A DNA stretch of 6,292 nt from an uncultured Methylococcaceae bacterium (GTDB lineage Bacteria > Pseudomonadota > Gammaproteobacteria > Methylococcales > Methylomonadaceae): assembly GCA_903839795.1 (NCBI GenBank), contig CAIMDR010000428.1, positions 1 to 6,292 on the forward strand. The letters run 5' to 3'. Shown here in pieces: positions 1 through 5,680 of the stretch; position 1 is the first letter of the stretch, and each line of letters begins with the position of its first letter. The translations under genes were made by a program, and so were the position numbers. Below the pieces are notes generated by a model, which was not told the DNA's origin, made no database searches, and saw only the letters and a list, made by a program, of their open reading frames with translations.

Positions 1-1058
1 TAACCAGTGAAATGCGTTGCATAATGACGTTGAATATTTGCAGTTAAAGGGGTGTTAGTTAATAAGGTATCAGCGAAATATTGGCAATACCCAGGTATCT
101 GCAAGCTGCCTTTAGAGCCAAAACCTTTAAAAACAGCCAACTGTGGATGTTGTGGATGGTGGCCGATAAAGGGCTGTTTATCCAAGGTGCAAGGCCGAAT
201 ATTGGCTTGATGATTCAGTACAGTGGCTTGCGCCAAATCAGCTGAAACGGATTTGAGCGTTTTTAATAAATCTTCTTTACCGCGTTCGGTAGGCAAGGTG
301 TTCAGGTTTTCCCGGTCAAATGTTGCACCGACACGGATATGGCGGTTATTTAAAGGGATTAACCAGTCGCCAAAATTCAGGATTTTATCCGGTAATTGAC
401 TTTGATGTTCCAGTGTTAAAATCTCCCCTTTTACCAATTGAAAAGGCAGCCAGGAAAACCAGGGATTATACGTGGCATGATGGCCTTCGCAGAAAATAAT
501 CTGCTTCGGGGCAATAGCCTGCCAGCGCAAAGACGGTTGCAACTGAATATCTTGATAATCAATATCGGCCTGTCGGTAAATGCCTTTGGCGATAAAGAAG
601 GCTTTTAAACACGTTAACAACGGCCGGGTTAATAAATAGCCTGTTTGTTTTTGTTCCAAAAAGCCAAAGGGCGCGATAAGATTTTTTATGGCCTGATCTG
701 GCGATGTTATTGCCCCCAAATAGTCGTGATAATCCGCGTCATTAAGTCGTTTAAGGCCATGCGTTAATTCTTTATCACTGCGAAAAATCCGCAGCATGGA
801 TTTTTCTATATAAAAAGTTTGCTGAAAAATAGCGGCCAATTGCGAGTAATACTGTTTTGCCGTGGGCAGTAAATTGTCGACCTCCACAGATTTTACAAAA
901 CGCATACCGGTGACCGGGTTGATTAAGCCAGCCGCGACCTGTGACGCGTTTTCCCTGCCATTATCAACGATAACAACTTGGCAACCCCGTTGTATCAGTT
1001 CCCAAGCCAACAAACTTCCCGCCAGTCCCTGACCGATAATTAAGTAATCGATAGTCAT
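1..1058 (-). CDS. FAD-dependent oxidoreductase, DAO (glycine/D-amino-acid oxidase-like) family
   Basis: I translated this minus-strand frame directly: 352 codons are open, and the last two bases at the window edge are TA, so the next codon is either a stop or Tyr. Family members of this compact type are about 350 residues, so the gene probably ends at the edge. The N-terminus is a Rossmann dinucleotide fold: strand IDYLIIG, then GQGLAG at residues 9-14 and the acidic D32 that would bind the FAD ribose. A conserved AAGLINPVTG block follows at 42-51. Mid-protein KGEILTLE (210-217) resembles the substrate-domain strand of DAO enzymes. The C-terminal PFIGHHP (296-302) and GFGSKGS (312-318) match the second FAD-binding segment, usually NGxGSKG. 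The ATG at 1058-1056 is preceded by AAGGA about ten bases upstream, which supports this start. The protein is probably cytosolic or membrane-associated; the substrate is unknown. It is codirectional with cstA-ybdD but separated by 318 bp, so it is probably transcribed separately. Confidence 0.88.
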   Translation of the reverse strand, partial: MTIDYLIIGQGLAGSLLAWELIQRGCQVVIVDNGRENASQVAAGLINPVTGMRFVKSVEVDNLLPTAKQYYSQLAAIFQQTFYIEKSMLRIFRSDKELTHGLKRLNDADYHDYLGAITSPDQAIKNLIAPFGFLEQKQTGYLLTRPLLTCLKAFFIAKGIYRQADIDYQDIQLQPSLRWQAIAPKQIIFCEGHHATYNPWFSWLPFQLVKGEILTLEHQSQLPDKILNFGDWLIPLNNRHIRVGATFDRENLNTLPTERGKEDLLKTLKSVSADLAQATVLNHQANIRPCTLDKQPFIGHHPQHPQLAVFKGFGSKGSLQIPGYCQYFADTLLTNTPLTANIQRHYATHFTG

Positions 1059-1083
1059 TAAGTGATTTCCTTATGATACAAAT

Positions 1084-1122
1084 TGATTCACCACGAAGAC
1101 ACGAAGGACACGAAGAAAAACA
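1084..1122. repeat. CACGAAG-type short direct repeats
   Basis: The string CACGAAG recurs three times in close succession (near 1092, 1100 and 1109) just upstream of the oxidoreductase gene. The same string, GAAGACACGAAGAAAAA, recurs at 4162-4178 inside a perfect hairpin. This indicates a dispersed intergenic repeat in this genome. A role in transcription is not shown. Confidence 0.6.
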
Positions 1123-1152
1123 TAAGCTTTTGTTTTCTTATCCCTTCAGCTA

Positions 1153-1352
1153 TGAAGCGTGACGGGATTTGTAAATCAGACTGGCATAAACTTTTCTTAT
1201 CCGTGTCAATCAGTTAAATCCGTGTCATCCGTGTCATCCGTGTTCTATTTTTTAACGTGAAGCGTGACGTAGATTGTAAATCAGACTGGCATAAACTTTT
1301 CTTATCCGTGTCAATCAGTTAAATCCGTGCCATCCGTGTTCTATTTTTTAAC
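1153..1352. repeat. Imperfect tandem duplication, units of 104 and 95 bp
   Basis: Two nearly identical units lie head to tail: 1153-1256 and 1258-1352. Both begin TGAAGCGTGACG and end CTATTTTTTAAC. They share a long identical core containing TGTAAATCAGACTGGCATAA and TTATCCGTGTCAATCAG. The first unit carries one additional 9-base copy of the motif CCGTGTCAT near its end, which accounts exactly for the length difference. The units also differ by a few substitutions near GGGATT/TAGATT. The duplication fills most of the spacer between ybdD and the oxidoreductase gene. There is no open frame through it and no spacer pattern as in CRISPR. It looks like a recent local duplication of a dispersed intergenic repeat with slippage at the 9-bp motif. 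Confidence 0.9.
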
Positions 1353-1376
1353 CGACTGAGTAGTTACCACTTTTTA

Positions 1377-1574
1377 CTAGCAGCAGCGCTTAATGCCGTT
1401 CCATTTTTCATCTTGCCATTGCCTGAAAAAATCGGCTTTGCTCAAGGGCGGATGACAGTCATGACCGACATCGACGTGATGATGCCGAGCGTAATATTTT
1501 AGATATTGCTCGTAAGCATCATCACCCGAAAGGCGACGCACCATCTGCCAGAAGACTTTGAGCCTGCCTGACAT
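1377..1574 (-). CDS. ybdD: YbdD/YjiX family small protein, partner of CstA
   Basis: This 65-residue cytosolic protein matches the YbdD/YjiX (DUF466) family, small proteins encoded directly after cstA or btsT in many proteobacteria and reported to be needed for full transporter activity. Family signs are the FWQMVRRLSGDDAYEQYLKYYARHH block (8-32), the conserved FFRQWQDEKW segment (49-58) and the diagnostic C-terminal Cys-Cys (64-65). The ATG at 1574-1572 is preferred. It overlaps the cstA stop as TAATG, has GAGGG about six bases upstream, and gives the typical family length. A longer reading from TTG at 1589 would add five residues. The overlap implies translational coupling to cstA. A histidine-rich HHHVDVGHDCHP stretch (31-42) is somewhat longer than in the E. 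coli protein. Its mechanism with the transporter is unknown. Confidence 0.92.
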   Translation of the reverse strand: MSGRLKVFWQMVRRLSGDDAYEQYLKYYARHHHVDVGHDCHPPLSKADFFRQWQDEKWNGIKRCC

Positions 1575-3643
1575 TAATCCCTCACCCAATCTTCAACCAG
1601 GCGACTGGGACTATGCGCTACTTCTGTTAAGGGCAATACCGACTTTCCTGACAGATAACGGGCACAAACACGTAACATATCAAAAACAATTAACCACAAT
1701 AAGCTGACAAAAAACAGCGTCAGCCACGCATCCAGATGTAAATTAAATATCAATTGCGGGGCAATGGCCGCTTTGGCGGGCGGCAAAACACCCGCTGCCA
1801 GTTTGTCCGTCAAATCGTTGGCCGCTGAAAAGAAACCGATGCGAATATCATCGCTGGCAATTTTCTGCCAGGCTGCCGTTGTCGTAATTATAATCAGCCA
1901 AACCAAAGGTAACCCGGTTACCCAAGCCTGTTTTAGTTTGCCGGATTTAATCAAAATTCCCGTCGCCACACACAGTGCAATAGCCGCCAACATTTGATTG
2001 GCAATACCGAACAACGGCCATAAAATATTGACGCCGCCGTTGGGGTCTATCACACCAATGTACAGAAAATAACCCCAACCCGACACGACCAAAGCACTGG
2101 TAAAAACAACAGACGGTAGCCACGAAGTTTCGCCCATTTTGGGCCACATATTACCGAGCATATCCTGCAACATAAACCGGCCTACACGCGTTCCGGCATC
2201 CAGCGTAGTGAGAATAAAAATAGCCTCAAACATAATGGCAAAGTGATACCACAAAGCCAGCAAACCTTCCCCAAAAGCGCTGCCAAAAATACTCGCCATA
2301 CCAACCGCCAGTGAAGGTGCACCACCGGTCCGTGCAAACAGCGTAGCTTCACCCATTTGGTGCGCCAGATTTTGCATTTGCGTTACCGTCACCGGATAAC
2401 CCCAGGACGAAATTTTGGCGACGGCATCAGCGGTATCGGCACCGACAACGCCCACAGAACTGTTAATGGCAAAAAACACCCCCGGATCCAGTACGGTAGC
2501 GGCTATCATCGCCATGATGGCAACAAACGATTCCAACAACATACCGCCATAACCAATCATGCAGATGTCACGCTCATTACTGAGTAGTTTGGGGGTCGTA
2601 CCCGATGCAATCAGCGCGTGAAAACCGGAAATGGCTCCGCAAGCAATGGTAATAAAGACAAACGGGAATAATTTGCCGCCAAAAATGGGGCCTGTACCAT
2701 CAATAAATTGGGTGATTGCAGGCATTTTTACCACCGGTTGCAACAGGATAATAGCCACCGCCAACAAAGTAATGGTTCCCAACTTCATGTAAGTCGATAA
2801 ATAATCTCGCGGTGCCAACAATAACCAAACCGGCAAAATAGCGGCGGCAAAACCATAAGCCATAATCCACCAGGCAAGCGTCAGGCCTTCGTGATCAAAA
2901 AGCAAACGCAGGGTTTCATGTTCATCAATAAAACGACCGCCCGCCACCGATAACAATAATAAAACAACACCCAAGGCCGAAGCCTCCAACACTTGTCCAG
3001 GTCGAAAATAGCGCATGTAAACACCCACAAACATCGCAATCGGAATGGTCGCCGATACCGTAAAAGTTGCCCACGGACTGTGCTTCATGGCGTTAACCAC
3101 GACCAATCCCAATACGGCAATCAGGATAATCATAATGGCAAGCGTAGCTATTAAAGCCGCCGTTCCTCCCAGTGGCCCCAATTCATCACGCGCCATCTGT
3201 CCCAAACTTTTGGCATTGCGTCGGGTAGATAAAAATAACGTCACCATGTCCTGCACACATCCACCCAAGACCGCACCAAACAATATCCACAACGTACCCG
3301 GCAAATAACCAAACTGAGCTGCCAGTGTTGGCCCTACCAAAGGCCCCGGCCCTGCGATGGCGGCGAAATGATGACCAAACACAATCCATTTATTGGTGGG
3401 AACAAAATCGCGACCGTTATCCAACCGCTCTGCCGGCGTTGCGCGTGTTTCATCAACGCTTAAAACCGTAGCGGCAATCCACGTTGCGTAAAAACGATAG
3501 CCGATTGCGTAAATACAAAGCGCAGCGGCTATAAACCAAAGTGCATTAATATTTTCGCCGCGATTAAGGGCAATACCCCCAACGGCTGATGCACCCAACA
3601 GGGCAATGAGTAGCCAGATGGCATTTTTAAGTAACTGATTCAT
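1574..3643 (-). CDS. cstA: CstA-family carbon starvation protein, pyruvate/peptide transporter
   Basis: A full-length 689-residue polytopic inner-membrane protein; E. coli CstA (701) and BtsT/YjiY (716) are similar in size. The family takes up pyruvate, and peptide uptake has also been reported, in carbon-limited cells. The sequence shows family blocks in order: NKWIVFGHHFAAIAGPGPLVGP (84-105), VQDMVTLFLSTRRNAKSLG (130-148), a charged loop WLLLAPRDYLSTYMK (273-287), CGAISGFHALIASGTTPK (335-352), IFILTTLDAGTRVGRF (475-490) and LWPLFGIANQMLAAIA (541-556). Many hydrophobic segments of about 20 residues separate these, consistent with the CstA plus 5TM C-terminal architecture. The C-terminus is cytosolic-looking and charged. 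The start is ATG at 3643-3641; no strong ribosome site is visible before it. It is followed without a gap by ybdD (TAATG overlap). No frameshift or missing block was seen. CstA versus BtsT substrate preference cannot be assigned from sequence alone. Confidence 0.96.
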   Translation of the reverse strand: MNQLLKNAIWLLIALLGASAVGGIALNRGENINALWFIAAALCIYAIGYRFYATWIAATVLSVDETRATPAERLDNGRDFVPTNKWIVFGHHFAAIAGPGPLVGPTLAAQFGYLPGTLWILFGAVLGGCVQDMVTLFLSTRRNAKSLGQMARDELGPLGGTAALIATLAIMIILIAVLGLVVVNAMKHSPWATFTVSATIPIAMFVGVYMRYFRPGQVLEASALGVVLLLLSVAGGRFIDEHETLRLLFDHEGLTLAWWIMAYGFAAAILPVWLLLAPRDYLSTYMKLGTITLLAVAIILLQPVVKMPAITQFIDGTGPIFGGKLFPFVFITIACGAISGFHALIASGTTPKLLSNERDICMIGYGGMLLESFVAIMAMIAATVLDPGVFFAINSSVGVVGADTADAVAKISSWGYPVTVTQMQNLAHQMGEATLFARTGGAPSLAVGMASIFGSAFGEGLLALWYHFAIMFEAIFILTTLDAGTRVGRFMLQDMLGNMWPKMGETSWLPSVVFTSALVVSGWGYFLYIGVIDPNGGVNILWPLFGIANQMLAAIALCVATGILIKSGKLKQAWVTGLPLVWLIIITTTAAWQKIASDDIRIGFFSAANDLTDKLAAGVLPPAKAAIAPQLIFNLHLDAWLTLFFVSLLWLIVFDMLRVCARYLSGKSVLPLTEVAHSPSRLVEDWVRD

Positions 3644-3678
3644 GGTTTAACTTTTATTTTTTTATACAAGATTGCGGT

Positions 3679-3717
3679 AATTATCCTTAAAATTAGCCGC
3701 TTTACCACAGGATAATT
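3679..3717. promoter_or_regulatory. 8-bp inverted repeat upstream of cstA, possible operator
   Basis: AATTATCC at 3679-3686 and GGATAATT at 3710-3717 are perfect reverse complements separated by 23 bases. The right arm abuts a TGTCAA string that reads TTGACA on the minus strand. A second overlapping pair, GGTAA near 3676 and TTACC near 3702, lies inside. The placement 36-74 bases ahead of cstA suits a regulator binding site or a leader stem-loop. No known regulator consensus is recognised. Confidence 0.4.
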
Positions 3718-3722
3718 GTCAA
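3691..3722 (-). promoter_or_regulatory. Weak promoter candidate for cstA-ybdD
   Basis: On the minus strand a perfect TTGACA (3722-3717) is present upstream of cstA. No good -10 lies at the standard spacing; the nearest is CTAATT, about 20 bases further. An alternative TATAAA at 3666-3661 sits closer to the start codon but lacks a -35 and would leave a leader of only about ten bases. The true start site cannot be chosen from sequence. Confidence 0.25.
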
Positions 3723-3766
3723 AGGCACTATTTGTGCTTTAAAAAACGGATTTTTTGGAGTGAAAA

Positions 3767-3844
3767 ATGTTGAGCAACCGAGTTAAAACGCTAATGATAC
3801 CTGATACTGTCTTTTGTGAATCAACATTGAGTACATTGTTATAA
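3767..3844 (+). CDS. Possible 25-residue leader or small protein
   Basis: A short frame starts at ATG 3767-3769 and ends with TAA at 3842-3844, encoding MLSNRVKTLMIPDTVFCEST and five more residues. It is listed because GGAG lies at 3757-3760, six bases ahead of the ATG, a far better ribosome site than that of either neighbouring gene. It lies 58 bases ahead of the RRM gene on the same strand, which could make it a leader peptide. The composition does not show a signal peptide or a run of regulatory codons. No family is recognised and short frames of this size occur by chance, so this remains weakly supported. Confidence 0.25.
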   Translation: MLSNRVKTLMIPDTVFCESTLSTLL

Positions 3845-3866
3845 GGAACGGTTTGTCAAGAAGCGG

Positions 3867-3872
3867 TATAAT
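3867..3872 (+). promoter_or_regulatory. -10 element upstream of the RRM gene
   Basis: A consensus TATAAT lies 31 bases before the RRM start codon and would give a leader of roughly 24 bases. No -35 match occurs at 16-18 bases upstream, although TTGTCA lies closer, at 3853-3858. The -10 sits inside GCGG-N8-CCGC (3863-3878). Confidence 0.45.
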
Positions 3873-3899
3873 TGCCGCATTTGATAATAACACGGCAAT
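3871..3899. promoter_or_regulatory. 7-bp inverted repeat directly before the RRM start codon
   Basis: ATTGCCG (3871-3877) and CGGCAAT (3893-3899) are perfect reverse complements around a 15-base centre. The right arm ends three bases before the ATG, where a ribosome site would be expected, and no clear Shine-Dalgarno is present. If transcription starts near 3879 the left arm is not in the RNA. That makes a DNA operator more likely than a translation-blocking hairpin. Confidence 0.4.
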
Positions 3900-3902
3900 A
3901 CC

Positions 3903-4139
3903 ATGAAACTACTGATACGCAATCTAGCCCGTACTACCACAGAAGCAGATCTTCAGGCTTTATTTGAAGCGCACGGCACAGTGCAGTCCTGTGACCTGGT
4001 CATCGATAAAGAGACAGGAACCTCCAAGGGTTTTGGTTTTATCGAAATGCCCAAAATGGGAGAAGCCAAGATAGCGATAAATACCCTTAACGGCAAAAAT
4101 GTAGCCGGTAACAAAATCCGTGTTAAAAAAGCCGAGTAA
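3903..4139 (+). CDS. Single-RRM RNA-binding protein
   Basis: A 78-residue protein consisting of one RNA recognition motif, of the kind found in cyanobacterial Rbp proteins and many proteobacteria. Strand 1 is the RNP2-like LLIRNL (3-8), helix 1 is TEADLQALFEAHG (13-25), and strand 2 is VQSCDLVIDKETG (27-39). Strand 3 carries a canonical RNP1, SKGFGFIEM (41-49), with the RNA-stacking F44 and F46. Helix 2 is GEAKIAINTLNG (53-64), and the last strand is NKIRVKKAE (70-78). The RNP2 position that usually carries Tyr or Phe is Leu4, so one of the three usual stacking aromatics is missing. There is no glycine-rich tail. The protein is cytosolic and probably binds single-stranded RNA; its targets are unknown. 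Bacterial homologues are often cold-induced, but no cold-shock box is identified here. It is transcribed away from cstA, with a perfect hairpin 17 bases after the stop. Confidence 0.93.
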   Translation: MKLLIRNLARTTTEADLQALFEAHGTVQSCDLVIDKETGTSKGFGFIEMPKMGEAKIAINTLNGKNVAGNKIRVKKAE

Positions 4140-4156
4140 GCTCTTAAAAAATCATC

Positions 4157-4195
4157 ACCCTGAAGACACGAAGAAAAATTTCGTGTCTTCAGGGT
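4157..4195. repeat. Perfect 16-bp inverted repeat after the RRM gene, terminator-like
   Basis: ACCCTGAAGACACGAA (4157-4172) and its exact reverse complement (4180-4195) flank a 7-base loop GAAAAAT. The left arm and loop share GAAGACACGAAGAAAAA with the repeat cluster near 1095-1120, so the hairpin appears to be built from a dispersed repeat. It would fold strongly in RNA from either strand. In the plus direction it is followed by A-rich sequence, not a T run. In the minus direction it is followed by GATGATTTTTT. It may therefore protect the RRM mRNA 3' end, or terminate minus-strand transcription. Confidence 0.75.
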
Positions 4196-4725
4196 AAATA
4201 AAAAATAAGGACGGCTCATCCGCCACTCAATAACGAGCACCTAAGCGATTGAAAGCTAATTATTTATACCCATCTTAAAGTGTGTTGGTTATTATAACAG
4301 ACACTTGGTACGATCAATTACGAAAGGTAAGCCCCCGATCCTTGGCAGACATTCATCCCAGATATCCACATGACAGCTCACTGAAAGAAAGCGACTAGTC
4401 AGTTTTAGTTAAAGGCGCACTACTAACCAAGCATCAAAATGGAACGATTGGCAATCCTTAGGTATTTTTAACCCATTTAAAATTATCAGCATACTTTGCA
4501 ATACTAAAGCCGCTTATATTTTAAGTTAGTTCATATAGGTAGTTATACGAATTGTTTTTTTTAGTTTGTAGTCTTATACTCTGGTCGTAGTGCAGCCTTA
4601 ATGATCACAAGCCGTTTTTTCAATTGATTGTTTTTGGGAATCTGCTACCACACAACCATCGTTCGCTCATTTTGCTAATAATTGTTTCTGACTTATTTTT
4701 CTCTGTAAATAGTTATACTGCAAGC
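4196..4725. other. A+T-rich gene-free stretch
   Basis: I see no coding frame with family resemblance, no tRNA or rRNA and no recognisable transposon end in this part of the spacer between the RRM and DUF1566 genes. All frames are broken frequently; the longest frame I traced by eye is about 38 codons from a GTG at 4282, without a ribosome site. Runs of T near 4555-4562 and 4614-4619 and two TATACT strings (4575-4580 and 4714-4719) are the only promoter-like or terminator-like signals. Confidence 0.6.
4552..4580 (+). promoter_or_regulatory. Promoter-like pair inside the long spacer
   Basis: TTGTTT (4552-4557) and TATACT (4575-4580) are separated by 17 bases, giving a 3/6 match at -35 and 5/6 at -10. 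Transcription would start near 4587, about 400 bases ahead of the DUF1566 gene, and could make a long leader or a separate small RNA. The region is A+T-rich, so chance matches are expected. Confidence 0.22.
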
Positions 4726-4731
4726 GGTTAC

Positions 4732-4755
4732 GGATTTTTAATAATTAAAAAATCC
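4732..4755. repeat. A/T hairpin, possible weak terminator
   Basis: GGATTTTT (4732-4739) pairs with AAAAATCC (4748-4755) across a loop of about eight bases. The stem is mostly A-T. It immediately precedes the larger palindromic element and may be part of it. Confidence 0.35.
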
Positions 4756-4807
4756 CAATGTAGATTGGCTTAGCGATAGCGTAACCCACTATATACAAAC
4801 TACATTG
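4756..4807. repeat. 52-bp palindromic element with TTAGCGATAGCGTAA core
   Basis: CAATGTAG (4756-4763) and CTACATTG (4800-4807) are perfect 8-bp inverted ends. They enclose TTGGCTTAGCGATAGCGTAACCC, whose GGCTTA and TAACCC halves form an inner imperfect stem. I recognise a similar string (GGGTTAGCGATAGCGTAACCC) as a common dispersed palindrome in several gammaproteobacterial and other genomes; this is recollection, not a search. A further CGTAACCCC follows 40 bases later (4820-4828). GGTTACG at 4726-4732 can pair with either copy. No protein is encoded, so it is best described as a REP- or MITE-like relic. Confidence 0.6.
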
Positions 4808-4871
4808 ATTTTCCGTATTCGTAACCCCTTAAAGGATACCAATCTATTTAAGCCCACTAAAAAAAGAGCTA

Positions 4872-4939
4872 ACTGTGAGACGCATCGCAATGATACCGAA
4901 AATTTGCGTGCCGTAGTGACTCTGCGTCCCATGCACAGT
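4872..4939 (+). promoter_or_regulatory. Potential structured leader upstream of the DUF1566 gene
   Basis: Nested complementary segments can stack: ACTGTG (4872-4877) with CACAGT (4934-4939), GACGCA (4879-4884) with TGCGTC (4923-4928), and CGCAA (4886-4890) with TTGCG (4904-4908). An alternative extension pairs GCA with TGC (4909-4911) around a bulged T. A T6 run follows at 4959-4964, about 24 bases before the start codon. This arrangement could be a folded leader with an attenuator, but it matches no riboswitch I know. The pairings were found by eye without energy calculation. Confidence 0.3.
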
Positions 4940-4987
4940 AAGTTAAGGCTTAAATTGCTTTTTTAAAACCGACACGGATGCTTATTT

Positions 4988-5599
4988 ATGAAAAATAAAA
5001 TTTTAAAAAACTTAACAATCGCAATACCCCTTTCTATTTTCACAGTCTATGCCGTTTCTAACAACAATAATGCCCCACCGCCTTTAGCAGGTGTCGACAA
5101 GTACGAATACCAGGTAGGCGATAAAGGACCTGGCGGAGGCTTTATATTTTTTGTTGACTATTATAATCAGTATCCGGATTTCACGTATCTGGAAGCGGCG
5201 CCAACAGACGCCAAAAATGGTCTTGGTGTTCCTTGGTGCAGTAATACAACGACATCAATTCCTGAAATAGCGAGGTGGGACGCTAATGCGATCGGTCGAG
5301 GACGCTTCAACACAAATGCCATGCTTGCTGGATGCAGCTCTGGTGCGGCAGTAGTTGCCAACAACTACACCACACTCACTACTGCCTCAGGTGACTGGTT
5401 TTTACCGTCAGAGGGTGAGTTAATGCTAATGTACACAAACTTGCGGCAGGCTGGTGTAGGTGGTTTTGCTAGTGTCATCTACTGGAGCTCTACCGAGTTC
5501 AATAGTACCAGAGCCTGGAACCAGTACTTAAACCTTGGCGGACAGAACGTCAGCAATAAGGACGAAACGCTTCCAGTGCGAGCGATTCGAGCTTTTTAA
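4988..5599 (+). CDS. Secreted Lcl/DUF1566-like domain protein
   Basis: A 203-residue protein with an N-terminal signal peptide: positive MKNKILK, hydrophobic core LTIAIPLSIFTVYA, probable cleavage after VYA (residue 22). A short Asn/Pro-rich linker NNNNAPPPL (25-33) follows. The mature part shows the repeat-associated motif VGDKGPGGGFIFFVD (43-57), then GDWFLPSEGELMLMYTNL (135-152), YWSSTEFNSTRAWNQYLNLGG (165-185) and a terminal LPVRAIRAF (195-203). These are the hallmarks of the DUF1566/Lcl C-terminal domain (PF07603-like), with GDWFLPS in place of the usual WRLPT. C84 and C116 are the only cysteines and could form a periplasmic disulfide. The domain is complete, and proteins of this type are surface-exposed or periplasmic, some in collagen-like adhesins; no enzyme activity is implied. 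The ribosome site is weak (ACGGATG, 4974-4980). The gene stands alone after a long spacer. The function here is unknown. Confidence 0.85.
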   Translation: MKNKILKNLTIAIPLSIFTVYAVSNNNNAPPPLAGVDKYEYQVGDKGPGGGFIFFVDYYNQYPDFTYLEAAPTDAKNGLGVPWCSNTTTSIPEIARWDANAIGRGRFNTNAMLAGCSSGAAVVANNYTTLTTASGDWFLPSEGELMLMYTNLRQAGVGGFASVIYWSSTEFNSTRAWNQYLNLGGQNVSNKDETLPVRAIRAF

Positions 5600-5619
5600 C
5601 TATTTAAACCTTTTCTTTT

Positions 5620-5642
5620 CCGCAGCAGGCGGGTGATTTTTT
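5620..5642 (+). terminator. Weak intrinsic terminator after the DUF1566 gene
   Basis: CCGC (5620-5623) pairs with GCGG (5629-5632) around AGCAG, extendable by a T-G pair. Four bases later comes a run of six T (5637-5642). The stem is short, but its G+C content, its T tract and its position 21 bases after the stop codon favour a terminator. Confidence 0.45.
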
Positions 5643-5680
5643 AGCCATGGCGCTTTGCTACAACTTACCAGAGCGGCTAT

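Noticed and set aside
1153..1352. CRISPR array
   Set aside because: Two long adjacent copies with no regular short repeats or unique spacers, and no cas gene nearby.
1575..1589. Longer ybdD start at TTG 1589
   Set aside because: The ATG at 1574 has GAGGG at good spacing, overlaps the cstA stop as TAATG and gives the normal family length.
1764..1997. Plus-strand frame of 77 codons inside cstA
   Set aside because: Antisense shadow of a full-length conserved transporter; no ribosome site or family resemblance.
1947..2147. Minus-strand frame of 66 codons inside cstA
   Set aside because: Out-of-frame shadow of cstA on the same strand.
2357..2587. Plus-strand frame of 76 codons inside cstA
   Set aside because: Antisense shadow; composition follows the cstA codons.
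3045..3389. Two overlapping frames (plus 3045-3308 and minus 3186-3389) inside cstA
   Set aside because: Both lie entirely within the conserved N-terminal blocks of CstA and show no features of their own.
4157..4195. Standard intrinsic terminator for the RRM gene
   Set aside because: The stem is excellent but no T run follows in the plus direction, so it is kept as an inverted repeat with uncertain terminator role.
3953..4240. Minus-strand frame of 95 codons over the RRM gene
   Set aside because: Antisense to a canonical RRM domain and runs through the perfect hairpin; no supporting motif.
4282..4398. Plus-strand frame of 38 codons starting GTG (VLVIITDTWYDQL...)
   Set aside because: Looks faintly protein-like, but has no ribosome site, no family I recognise and ends abruptly; chance is sufficient.
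4971..4980. GACACGGATG before the DUF1566 start as a relic of the 1153-1352 repeat (reverse complement of CATCCGTGTC at 1226-1235)
   Set aside because: Only ten bases match, too short to claim common origin.
5167..5364. Minus-strand frame of 65 codons inside the DUF1566 gene
   Set aside because: Antisense shadow of a protein with signal peptide and recognisable domain.
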